Shown here piece after piece: positions 1 through 7,394 of a stretch of DNA of 23,261 nucleotides. Origin of the DNA: an uncultured bacterium. GTDB taxonomy: Bacteria > Cyanobacteriota > Vampirovibrionia > Gastranaerophilales > Gastranaerophilaceae. The translations under genes were made by a program, and so were the position numbers. The stretch spans positions 1-23,261 of the forward strand of contig CACZPB010000175.1 in assembly GCA_902782905.1 (NCBI GenBank). Reading direction: 5' to 3'. The notes under the pieces are model-generated. The model saw nothing but the letters and a program-made list of their open reading frames with translations, searched no databases and was not told the origin of the DNA. The first letter of the stretch is position 1; each line of letters starts with the position of its first letter.

Positions 1-60
1 CCCAATCCCCAATCCCCAATCCCCAATCCCCAATCCCCAATCCCCCATCCCCAATCCCCA
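1..60. repeat. Telomere-like tandem repeat (CCCCAAT)n
   Basis: About 8.5 head-to-tail copies of CCCCAAT start at the first base. One variant unit, CCCCCAT, lies at 42-48, and the array breaks off into AT-rich sequence at about 60. The C-rich strand runs 5'->3' into the sequence, which is the orientation of a telomere at the left end of a linear chromosome. Ciliate telomeres are C4A2 or C4A4; C4A2T fits what I recall for rumen ciliates, which I cannot verify here. The opposite strand has regularly spaced GGGG runs and should form G-quadruplexes. The alternative is a heptameric STRR repeat of the CCCCRRT kind known from heterocystous cyanobacteria. The adjacent SNF5 gene makes the telomere reading much better. 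Confidence 0.85.
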
Positions 61-195
61 TTTAATCATTTTAAATATATAAAAAAATATTTTTAAATAA
101 AAAGATATATTTTTTTATTTTATCTAAATTATAAGGAAAAAAAATATTTTTTAATTAAATTAGCATAATTAAAATATTATTTTAAAGGCCAAAAA
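61..195. other. AT-rich subtelomeric / 5' leader segment
   Basis: This stretch is almost pure A and T with long A and T runs and no coding signal. It separates the heptamer array from the first ATG of the SNF5-like gene by only about 135 bases, as expected for short gene-dense ciliate macronuclear chromosomes. No bacterial ribosome-binding site precedes the ATG at 196. Confidence 0.6.
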
Positions 196-1171
196 ATGTC
201 AAATATTTTCCAAGAAGAAAAGGATCTTTGTCCCAAAGTTTTAGAAGAAATAGAAAAATATAATTTAAAGCAAATAGATATTGTTCATGAAATAATCATT
301 CAAAATTAAGTCAATGTCTTCAAAATAAAGGAAAAATAAATCAAGCAGCTGAAGAAAGCATTGAAAATTGGCTCAATAATATTTATTCTATTAAGCCCAT
401 ATATGCAGGAACAAATCTATCCAATTTTCAACAGTTAACCAACAGGAACCAAAACAAAAAGTTATGTGAAGATTCTGATTCAAATTGTGGTTTTGATAAT
501 TCAATACCAAATAATATTAATGTAGTATTAGAAGGGATAAAATATAAAGATAGTTTGTTATGGAATTTAAATGAACCTTATTTGACTTTTTAAATGCTTC
601 CAATATATTAATAATTTATCAATTTCCTTTGAAAAAGAAATATTAAGTCAAATGAAAAGGCAAACGAGCTTTTATAAAAAATGTAATAAAATTGAAGATG
701 ATGAAATCTTGAAAACGATAAAAGTAGATATATTAATAGGTAATATAGAATACAAAGACCAGTTTGAGTGGGATATTAATAATACTGAAAATGCAAGAAA
801 TGTATGTATAGGCTTGGGGTTAGGCACTGAGTTCGTTGTACCTATCACTCATTTCTATTAGAGAACAAATTTTAGAATACCAAAATGCCGCAAATAATGA
901 AAGGAATAATTATTTTTATGGGGAAAACTACTATAGACAACCTAATAATAAAAGTGTTGTGGATACTAATAATTATAAAAGGGAAATATTCACAGAAAAT
1001 TCTGAATTGGATCCTGAAGTAAAGCATATTAATGAATAAGAAATTATAAAGTTCGAAAAAAAAGAAGGAAGAAAAAAACAAAATAATGATATAGAAATGG
1101 AAAATATTAAATTATATATTAATAAAATTTTATCATTTTTATATTCAATATTCAATTCAATTAAAATATAA
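196..1171 (+). pseudogene. SNF5: Eukaryotic SNF5/SMARCB1-like gene, frame-broken (probably ciliate)
   Basis: Three frame changes split one protein. Segment 1 starts at ATG 196. Segment 2 (about 291-590) contains VVLEGIKYKDSLLWNLNEP, matching SNF5 repeat 1 (human has a TWNMNEKLMTPEMF core). Segment 3 (about 589-852) carries repeat 2: GNIEYKDQFEWD, then CIGLGLGTEFVVPI (human: GNISLVDQFEWD and LGLGGEFVTTIAYSIR). Segment 4 (854 on) continues SIREQILEYQ and a basic, charged tail like the SNF5 C-terminus. SNF5 is a core subunit of SWI/SNF and RSC remodellers and is a eukaryotic family. Two of the frame changes are repaired by removing one T from T runs at 587-591 and 852-854; the first needs one added base between 288 and 307. 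About five residues are missing inside repeat 2. A TAA at 1037-1039 falls inside the conserved tail and may encode Gln. The next in-frame TAA is at 1169-1171; the true end is uncertain. Confidence 0.85.
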
Positions 1172-1344
1172 AAAAAAATGAAAAGTTCAATAAAGAAAGT
1201 AAATGAATATATTTTTATCAATATTTATATTCTCCAAATTTAGTAAATTATAATAATACTTTAATTTTTCATGACTGATTTGACATTTAAATACTCTTTT
1301 TCAAGTATTTTATTATTAGCGATGTTTAAGTTAAAATATTAATT
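1172..1344. other. Junction zone between eukaryotic-like and bacterial DNA
   Basis: This AT-rich noncoding stretch lies between the SNF5 tail and the first bacterial gene. The low-complexity A/T style of the left segment persists to about 1260. From about 1280 the sequence contains TTGACATTTAA, an 11-base string also present (minus strand) in the nanE promoter, so the bacterial part probably begins before 1280. No target-site duplication, transposon end or tRNA marks the join. Confidence 0.5.
1280..1311 (+). promoter_or_regulatory. Possible promoter of the porin-like gene
   Basis: A perfect -35 box TTGACA lies at 1280-1285. The best -10 candidate is TATTTT at 1306-1311, but the 20-base spacer is too long for a standard promoter. 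No Shine-Dalgarno site is visible before ATG 1345. Confidence 0.3.
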
Positions 1345-2562
1345 ATGAAGAAGTATTTGCTTTTCTTTCTGCTTTTTTCAATTATTGTTAGCACTAGTCC
1401 ATTAAGAGCAGAAGAAGTAACAGTAAAAGATAAAGATAATTTTGATGAAGTTCAGTTGAACCTGCCAGGGGCTGACAACAGTATAAATGTTGAAGCACAG
1501 ACTCAGGCTGTTTCAGTTTCTGAAGTCAAGGAAAAAACATTAAGAGAAAAGCTTCAAGATGTATACAATCTGGAAATCTATAAATATGACAGACCTAGTT
1601 ATCTTTTGGAAGAAGTTTTAACAAAGCATTTTGACGAAAATTCAAAAATGGACAGACTTCATTTATGGGGCGCATATAACGGCTATTTGGATATGGACAT
1701 GAGACAAGATGGCGCCTTCCAGAGTCAGTATGATTTTAATGCCGTAAATGTTGGTTTAGACGGATTTTTGAAAAACAATAATGCCGACTTTAGAATAATG
1801 CTTGGAATTTCACCGCGTTCAGACAGAAACATGGTTCAGGGTATGTTTGGTGATGTTTATGTTGCGACAAACAAAGTTCCTCACCACAGATTTTTAGTCG
1901 GCTATACAAGAACCCCTGTCGGCATGGAAGGCGGAAGCAGTGCGTATACGCTTGGATTTTTAGGGCGCTCACAAATCGCAAGAACATTTGGTACTGTTAG
2001 AAAACTCGGCGCCAGAGCAAGAGGGGACTTTAGTTTAATAGATTACGACTTGGGTGTATACAGTTCTGATACATATATGCAAGAGTTTTTTCCGGGAACG
2101 GAATTTGTAGGCTGGGTTAACTTGAAACCATTAGGTAAAACTGACGGCAAGTATGGAAAGTTAAGAATCGGCGGCGGTTTGCAAGCAGGGAAAAGGGACA
2201 ATAATTATTGTGTAACAGGTGCTTACATTGGGTATGAGTACAAGAGATTTATGGCAGAATTCGAATGGGCTCACGCAAACGGATATAACGGAACTCTTGG
2301 ACGCTCTGTTACTGACCACGCAAGCGGCTTTTACACAACAATAGGATATATGATTACTAAAAAGCTTCAGGCGCTAATTTGTTATGACCAATTTGATCCT
2401 GATACTCACGCAGGCAATAACAAATCCAGAGAATATACATTTGGTCTGAATTATTTTATTAAAGGTCAAGCTTTAAGGTTGATGCTAAATTACGCATTTT
2501 GCCAACGTGATAATGCAGATGATTCGCATAAAATCATGTTAGGCACACAAATTATGATATAG
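1345..2562 (+). CDS. Outer-membrane beta-barrel (porin-like) protein
   Basis: This 405-residue protein has a clear signal peptide: Lys-Lys start, hydrophobic core at residues 4-18, likely cleavage after the Ala of PLRA at about 22. The mature N-terminus to about residue 85 is charged and possibly a periplasmic or coiled segment. The remainder has the alternating polar/hydrophobic strands rich in Gly, Tyr and Phe that are typical of a barrel. Strand-turn elements such as ALICYDQFDPDT followed by EYTFGLNYFI resemble phosphate-selective porin O/P-type barrels, but I would not assign a substrate. The last residue is Ile rather than the usual Phe. It is the first bacterial gene after the eukaryotic-like segment and is intact, without frameshifts. 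The TPR gene follows 38 bases downstream and may be co-transcribed. Confidence 0.75.
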   Translation: MKKYLLFFLLFSIIVSTSPLRAEEVTVKDKDNFDEVQLNLPGADNSINVEAQTQAVSVSEVKEKTLREKLQDVYNLEIYKYDRPSYLLEEVLTKHFDENSKMDRLHLWGAYNGYLDMDMRQDGAFQSQYDFNAVNVGLDGFLKNNNADFRIMLGISPRSDRNMVQGMFGDVYVATNKVPHHRFLVGYTRTPVGMEGGSSAYTLGFLGRSQIARTFGTVRKLGARARGDFSLIDYDLGVYSSDTYMQEFFPGTEFVGWVNLKPLGKTDGKYGKLRIGGGLQAGKRDNNYCVTGAYIGYEYKRFMAEFEWAHANGYNGTLGRSVTDHASGFYTTIGYMITKKLQALICYDQFDPDTHAGNNKSREYTFGLNYFIKGQALRLMLNYAFCQRDNADDSHKIMLGTQIMI

Positions 2563-2600
2563 CGAGTTTTTATGACATAATTAAGAAAACGGAGAAAGTT

Positions 2601-4361
2601 ATGGCTGATATAGAAAAAATTAATGAGTTAATCGGAAATAAAAATTTTGATGAAGCGCTTAGCTTAATCAAACCTGCCTTGGAAGAAGATAGTAATAATA
2701 CCGAATTAATCAAGCTTTTAGGTCTGGTTTACGTTAACAAAAAAATGTGGGCAGAGGCTCAATCTCAGTTTGAAACGGTTGTTAAGTATTCTCCTGATGA
2801 TGCAACTTCATGGTTTTATTTGGGGATATGTTATGATAATCTCGGCAACTTCACTCCTGCAAAAGCTGCTTATATAAAAGTTATTGAGCTTAGAGAAAAT
2901 TATGCTGAAGCATATAAAAGTTTGAGCGTGTTACTTTTAAAAATGGATAATCCGATAGATGCAATTAACTATGCACTAAAGGCTCGCAACATTGAACCTG
3001 ACGATTATATTTTTGATTTTGTAATAGGAACGGCTTACATGAAAGTTAAAGATTTTAATAAAGCTGTTGAACATTTTAAAAGTGCACTTGAAAAAGAAAC
3101 TAATAATATCGGCATATACAACAGCTTGGGTACTGCATATATGGCTACAAGTCACGCAAACGAAGCCATTGAATGCTACAAAAAAGCCCTTGAATTAGAT
3201 AACACCAGCCCAATGGCGTATTACAACATTGGTTCTGCACTTCAAATTCAGCAAAAACATAAAGAAGCATGTGAGTATTTTGAAAAGGCGGTAGAAATTG
3301 ATGATGAAGACGAAAGTTTCAAAATCGCACTTGCTATGTCGCTTGTAAAATCGGAACAATATAAAAAAGCATCTGATATATATAAAAAGCTATTGATACA
3401 GCATCCGGAAAAGGATAATTACAAATACAATCTTGTAACCTGTTATGAGGCAATGGGTGACCTTCAAACTGCTATTTCAATGCTTGAGGGGATTGTGTAT
3501 GTAAATCCAAAATTTATACTTCCGGCTCAAAAGCTTGCAAATCTTTATATAAAAACCAATCAATTGAGCAAAGCAAAAGATATTTATGACAAAATTCTTT
3601 TAAAAAATGCAACCGCAGAGACAATGCACCAGTACGCGGTCTTATCTTCAAGCTTGTGTGATACCGATACTGCGGAGAGAATGCTGAAAAAGGTTATTAA
3701 AATGAATCCTAATATAGCCAAAGCTCACAAGGATTTGGCGGTTATATATTTGAATAAGCGCCTGTTTGACTGGGCGGATGATGAATTTAAAACAGCGATG
3801 AAGCTTGCACCAAATGATTTTGAAATATTATTTGAATATGGTAACTTTTTGTATTCAACTTCAAAGAATAATGAAGCTGAAAGATATTATACGGAAGCTC
3901 TGGAAATTGAACCGGAAAATGTCCTAGCGCTTACTTTTATGGCATTGAATAAACTTATACTAAATCAGTTGGATGAATCAAAAGAGTATATTATGAAGGC
4001 TTTGAAAGTAAATCATCATCACGAATATATTCAATTCTGTGCAGGAAGAATTTTTTATGCGCGCGGTGAATTTGAGGAAGCAAAGAGATATCTTATTAAG
4101 GCGGTTGAACAAAATCCGGATATAGAAACACAAAATACGCTTGCTCTGACTTATTATGAGCTTGGTGAGTATCAGAATGCTCTAAATATTTTTAATAACA
4201 TACTTTCCAAGTACCCTGAAAATGTTTCAATTTTAATGAGTATTGCAAAATGTTATGAGGCGCTTAAAGAAAATGACAAAGCTTTGGAATATTTAGACAA
4301 ACTTGTTGAAATTTTTCCGGAAGACGAAGATGCTCATGAGATGATAAGGAAATTGTCGTAA
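2601..4361 (+). CDS. Large tetratricopeptide-repeat (TPR) protein
   Basis: This 586-residue protein is almost entirely TPR units of about 34 residues, some 16 in a row, with the typical pattern W/Y-x-x-L/I-G, A at position 8 and P at the end of helix B (for example AYYNIGSALQIQQKHKEACE and LALTYYELGEYQNALNIF). There is no signal peptide or membrane segment, so a cytoplasmic scaffold role is likely; no enzymatic domain is attached. An AACGGAGAAAGTT ribosome-binding region sits just before ATG 2601. The gene follows the porin-like gene closely. Its stop codon lies two bases from the stop of the convergent small gene. Partners cannot be read from sequence. It resembles the TPR proteins used in envelope or pilus assembly, but that is only a possibility. 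Confidence 0.9.
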   Translation: MADIEKINELIGNKNFDEALSLIKPALEEDSNNTELIKLLGLVYVNKKMWAEAQSQFETVVKYSPDDATSWFYLGICYDNLGNFTPAKAAYIKVIELRENYAEAYKSLSVLLLKMDNPIDAINYALKARNIEPDDYIFDFVIGTAYMKVKDFNKAVEHFKSALEKETNNIGIYNSLGTAYMATSHANEAIECYKKALELDNTSPMAYYNIGSALQIQQKHKEACEYFEKAVEIDDEDESFKIALAMSLVKSEQYKKASDIYKKLLIQHPEKDNYKYNLVTCYEAMGDLQTAISMLEGIVYVNPKFILPAQKLANLYIKTNQLSKAKDIYDKILLKNATAETMHQYAVLSSSLCDTDTAERMLKKVIKMNPNIAKAHKDLAVIYLNKRLFDWADDEFKTAMKLAPNDFEILFEYGNFLYSTSKNNEAERYYTEALEIEPENVLALTFMALNKLILNQLDESKEYIMKALKVNHHHEYIQFCAGRIFYARGEFEEAKRYLIKAVEQNPDIETQNTLALTYYELGEYQNALNIFNNILSKYPENVSILMSIAKCYEALKENDKALEYLDKLVEIFPEDEDAHEMIRKLS

Positions 4362-4363
4362 TT

Positions 4364-4600
4364 TTATTTCAACATTCCGCCAAAAGCCATTACATCTTCA
4401 TAAGCGGCTCCGGCTTCCAAAATCTCTTCTGCCGTAAATCCAAATAGGGTAATTGTATCAATTACTTGGTCTTTGTGCTCTATGTTTTTGACAACATCAC
4501 TAAGCGCAGATTCCCTTGTCATAAAAGGGAAACTGTCATATTTGCCGTTTTTTAGTATTCTGCGTTTAGATTTGCCCATTATTTTTACCACATAGCCCAC
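4364..4600 (-). CDS. Small hypothetical protein (78 aa)
   Basis: This is an unrecognised 78-residue protein. I chose the GTG start at 4600 because GGAGGAA ends five bases upstream; an internal ATG at codon 8 is the alternative. The N-terminus is basic (GKSKRRILKNGK), then comes a predicted helical, acidic C-terminal half (EEILEAGAAYEDVMAF). There is no signal peptide, no cysteines and no known motif. It ends two bases from the convergent TPR gene and lies 50 bases downstream of the nanK-like gene on the same strand, so it may be the distal gene of the nanE-nanK unit. Confidence 0.6.
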   Translation of the reverse strand: MGYVVKIMGKSKRRILKNGKYDSFPFMTRESALSDVVKNIEHKDQVIDTITLFGFTAEEILEAGAAYEDVMAFGGMLK

Positions 4601-4650
4601 TTCACTTCCTCCATCCTACAGAATGAGAGTCGAAAAATAGGCTTCTATTC

Positions 4651-5517
4651 TTACCTCAGTGCCAGCAGAGCCGCACCTATCATTCCTGAATAATTACCTG
4701 CCGTTGCCAGTCTTATTGATGTCGGAGTGGTTACAATGTCTGAATTTACTTCTTCTTCAACCTTTTTTATGTTTACAAATTGAGCCATTGAACCGGATAA
4801 AACAACACAATCGGGGTCAAACAAATTTGCCAGTCCTTTTATTCCCACTATAATATCGTTTTGCCATCTGTCTAAAATCTCAATCATTTTTCTGTCTGAA
4901 TTTTTTACACCCTCAATTACATCATAAGTTGTAACATCTTTATCATTCAGCGCCTCTTCCGCATTAAGTTTTAAGGCTGTACCTGATGCGTAAATTTCAA
5001 AACAGTCCCAGCCTCCGCATGTACATTTTCTGCGTTTGTCAGGGTACATCTTAAAATGCATTTCGCCGGCGGCACCTGATTTCCCTTTCAAAAGCCTGTC
5101 ATTAATTATTATCCCTCCGCCGACACCTGTGCCAAGAGTCAGCATTACAGATACATTAGAGCCTCTTGAGGCTCCTATTTTATATTCAGCCCAAGCGGCA
5201 GCATTAGCATCATTTTCAAGAAAAACTTTTTTTGAACTTAATTTCTGGAAATCTATTGAGTTGTATCCCTGCGGAAGATTACCCGTAGAACCTATTACAG
5301 CTGTATTTTCGTTATTGACTGCGCCTGCTGTTGCAATTGCAATAACGTCAATCTCATCTTCATATTTTTTTGTTTGTTCTCTCAGAATTTTTTTTATTTC
5401 ATCAAGGGTCTTTGGGGTCGAGAACTTCTCAATTTCGCCCGCTACTGTGCCGGTTTCGTCGACAATAGTGCTGTAAATTTTTGTTCCGCCAATATCAAAT
5501 GCCAATGCTTTTTTCAT
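4651..5517 (-). CDS. nanK: ROK-family sugar kinase, probably N-acetylmannosamine kinase
   Basis: This is a 288-residue cytoplasmic ROK kinase. Visible motifs are the ATP-binding start AFDIGGTKI (6-14), LENDANAAA with catalytic Asp at about 103, the phosphate loop GTGVGGGI (129-136), and the ROK zinc site: His154 in GEMHF plus Cys165, Cys167 and Cys172 in CTCGGWDCFE. The length matches NanK or glucokinase (about 290). ROK kinases phosphorylate glucose, ManNAc, GlcNAc or fructose, and the motif set alone does not choose. The gene lies 45 bases downstream of nanE on the same strand, which makes ManNAc to ManNAc-6-phosphate the best guess. An AAAGGA ribosome site precedes ATG 5517. No sialate lyase (nanA) or transporter is in the window. 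Confidence 0.85.
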   Translation of the reverse strand: MKKALAFDIGGTKIYSTIVDETGTVAGEIEKFSTPKTLDEIKKILREQTKKYEDEIDVIAIATAGAVNNENTAVIGSTGNLPQGYNSIDFQKLSSKKVFLENDANAAAWAEYKIGASRGSNVSVMLTLGTGVGGGIIINDRLLKGKSGAAGEMHFKMYPDKRRKCTCGGWDCFEIYASGTALKLNAEEALNDKDVTTYDVIEGVKNSDRKMIEILDRWQNDIIVGIKGLANLFDPDCVVLSGSMAQFVNIKKVEEEVNSDIVTTPTSIRLATAGNYSGMIGAALLALR

Positions 5518-5562
5518 TTTTGTCCTTTATCTTATGTGTTTGGTCAAACTGCCTGTTGACTA

Positions 5563-6243
5563 CTAAATTGCGCCTTCTTTAAATCGTTTGGTAATGAGTT
5601 GAGGTCTTGTTATGGCAGAGCCTATTACAACTGCGTGTGCGCCGAGTTCAAATGCTTTTTTTACTTCACTTGGCTCCCAAATTCTGCCTTCCAAAATTAC
5701 GGGTGTATTCACTTCAGAAACCAATTTGATAAGCAGTTCAAAATCAGGGCCTTCAGTAGATTCTCCTGATTCTTTTGTATAACCGGCAAGGGTTGTGGAA
5801 ATTATATCAGCTCCTTTTTTTGAACAATTTATGCCTTCTTCCAATGTAGAAATGTCTGCCATGGCGAGCTTTCCGGCTTGATGAATTCTTGTTATAACAT
5901 TATCCAATGTGCAGTTGCCTCTGTCGCGAGAAGTTCCGTCAAAAGCAATGATATCTGCCCCTGCTTCAATAAGTTCGTTTACTTCCTTTAAAGTGGGGGT
6001 AATATAAACAACTTCCTTCCAGTTATCAGGAAGTTTTTCCGGTTTTGTAAGTCCTATAACCGGCACATTAAAACTTTTTGCAATCTTTACATCTCTTGCT
6101 CCGGCAACTCTTAGAGCATCTGCACCGCCATTTATTACTGATGCCATCATTGCTTCCATGCATTCTTTTGCGTACAAAGGCTCATTTGGCATAGCCTGAG
6201 ATGAAACGATAATTTTTCCCTTTAAATTTGTGATAATCTCCAT
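5563..6243 (-). CDS. nanE: N-acetylmannosamine-6-phosphate 2-epimerase
   Basis: NanE converts ManNAc-6-phosphate to GlcNAc-6-phosphate in sialic acid and ManNAc catabolism. The 226-residue TIM barrel shows the family signatures in order: VSSQAMPNEPL (13-23), GLTKPE, ITPTLKEVNELIEAGADIIAFD, MADISTLEEG, GADIISTTLAGYT, PVILEGRIWEPSEV, and the phosphate-binding VVIGSAITRP near the C-terminus. The length matches the family (220-235). It is followed by the ROK kinase, making a two-gene nanE-nanK unit. No Shine-Dalgarno site is visible. A -10 box ends only six bases before the ATG, so the mRNA may be leaderless. Confidence 0.93.
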   Translation of the reverse strand: MEIITNLKGKIIVSSQAMPNEPLYAKECMEAMMASVINGGADALRVAGARDVKIAKSFNVPVIGLTKPEKLPDNWKEVVYITPTLKEVNELIEAGADIIAFDGTSRDRGNCTLDNVITRIHQAGKLAMADISTLEEGINCSKKGADIISTTLAGYTKESGESTEGPDFELLIKLVSEVNTPVILEGRIWEPSEVKKAFELGAHAVVIGSAITRPQLITKRFKEGAI

Positions 6244-6249
6244 AGAAAA

Positions 6250-6280
6250 ATCTTAGCACAAAATATTGCTTAAATGTCAA
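6250..6280 (-). promoter_or_regulatory. nanE promoter, extended -10
   Basis: On the minus strand the -35 box TTGACA (6275-6280) is perfect. The -10 box TAAGAT (6250-6255) is preceded by TGC (6256-6258), an extended -10. The spacer is 19 bases, long but tolerable with an extended -10. Transcription would begin at or next to the nanE ATG. The -35 box lies inside the spacer of the opposite promoter at 6266-6294. Confidence 0.6.
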
Positions 6281-6294
6281 ATAAGAATTATAAT
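6266..6294 (+). promoter_or_regulatory. Promoter of the anchored-protein gene
   Basis: TTGCTT (6266-6271), a 17-base spacer and a perfect TATAAT (6289-6294) give transcription from about 6301. This rules out the upstream ATG at 6274 and supports the start at 6322. It overlaps the divergent nanE promoter, so the two are probably mutually exclusive. Confidence 0.65.
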
Positions 6295-6321
6295 ATTAAG
6301 TATCATTACAGGGGGTTGGAT

Positions 6322-7323
6322 ATGATTAATAAAAAGGTTGTTATCGGTGCTTGTCTGTGCGTACTGGTTTTGTGCGGGTTGCCATTTGTCGTAAATAAAA
6401 ACTCAGACTCGTTGTCTCCAAATAACGACTCAGAAGCGGTTATTGGAAAGACTGCTCAAAAAAAATTAAAATCTTTTCCTAACGGAACAAAGGCAAAATC
6501 AGTCAAACAGCCTAAAGAAAGTGTTAATGTTAGTAAATCTGAAGAAACGATAAAACAGTCAAATCTTTATGCTGACCTTTTATCAAATTCAATGCCTTTA
6601 AGTACAATATATGAGATTGCAGATATGTCCAAAGAGGTTCAAAATGCGGTAAAAAACATTGCTGAAAACTCTAATGGTATATTTATGGCAAAAAAAGTCG
6701 GGAACAAACTTTTGTTGGTAACTGATAATCCGGATAATCTAAGACATGGAGTCGACTTTGTTGAAATATCTCTTTCAAATGCTCATTTGACTCGTACAAC
6801 TCTCGGATATAACGGCAAAATGAAAGATACTGACAATGATAGTTGGGAATATGAAACCATCGGAGAAACAAAAGTTCCCCTAAGGCACACAAAATATAAT
6901 AAAGATGGTGATATGGAGTTCATAGAAACTTGGAACTACGATGAGACAAACCCTGTTAAATATGAGATGAAGGATGACAAGGGAAATGTTTTATCACTCA
7001 AAAAAGAAACTGTTGCAAGTGAAAACGATATGAGAGTTGAACACCTTATTTATGACAAAGAAGGTAAAACAAAGGTGAATGTTTCTGCTACCTATGAAGG
7101 TGCTGATATAAAGAGATTTACCTATTATAACGCTGATAAACCTGCCGAAAGCGGTTCGGTATTCAGCGAATACACAGACGGACAAAAAACTAAGGAGACT
7201 GTTTATAATTCAGCCTTAAAACTTCAAAATACGTATACTTCAGAGTATAAAGACGGCGAAAGAACAGAAATAAAGGTTTTTGATTCCGGTAATCAAGAAA
7301 TCGAAAAAATTGTAGCAGAGTAA
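6322..7323 (+). CDS. Membrane-anchored or secreted protein of unknown function
   Basis: The start at ATG 6322 is chosen because AGGGGG lies just upstream and the promoter at 6266-6294 starts transcription near 6301; the longer frame from 6274 would begin before the message. The 333-residue product has an N-terminal hydrophobic segment (about residues 4-23, with two Cys) and is then polar, so it is an uncleaved anchor or signal peptide with an extracytoplasmic body. A Ser/Lys/Asn-rich linker follows. The C-terminal half is built of short strand-like units around Y-x-K-D/E-G and Y-N-K-D-G-D motifs (TKYNKDGDMEF, IYDKEGKTKV, YTDGQKTKETVYN, YKDGERTEIKVFD), like the turn-rich repeats of MORN/YD-type surface proteins. 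I do not recognise a family. The gene converges on the HExxH gene downstream. Confidence 0.7.
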   Translation: MINKKVVIGACLCVLVLCGLPFVVNKNSDSLSPNNDSEAVIGKTAQKKLKSFPNGTKAKSVKQPKESVNVSKSEETIKQSNLYADLLSNSMPLSTIYEIADMSKEVQNAVKNIAENSNGIFMAKKVGNKLLLVTDNPDNLRHGVDFVEISLSNAHLTRTTLGYNGKMKDTDNDSWEYETIGETKVPLRHTKYNKDGDMEFIETWNYDETNPVKYEMKDDKGNVLSLKKETVASENDMRVEHLIYDKEGKTKVNVSATYEGADIKRFTYYNADKPAESGSVFSEYTDGQKTKETVYNSALKLQNTYTSEYKDGERTEIKVFDSGNQEIEKIVAE

Positions 7324-7394
7324 AAGTATCTCAAGCTGCTAGGTTGCATTCGCTTGAAAGCGGAGAGAGAGTATTGCGTATATAGGTGTGCAGG

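Noticed and set aside
1..60. CRISPR array or cyanobacterial STRR heptamer repeat
   Set aside because: The units are 7 bases with no spacers, so it is not CRISPR. STRR (CCCCRRT) was considered because of the cyanobacterial relatives, but the position at the very end and the adjoining SNF5 gene favour a telomere.
872..1221. Minus-strand ORFs rich in Phe and Ile that look like membrane proteins
   Set aside because: They are shadows of the AT-rich SNF5 segment and have no ribosome site or family likeness.
5036..5476. Plus-strand 146-aa ORF opposite nanK
   Set aside because: It is an antisense shadow of a gene with clear ROK motifs.
6274..6321. Upstream ATG adding 16 residues to the anchored protein
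   Set aside because: It lies before the predicted transcription start, and the internal ATG at 6322 has AGGGGG and places the hydrophobic segment at the N-terminus.
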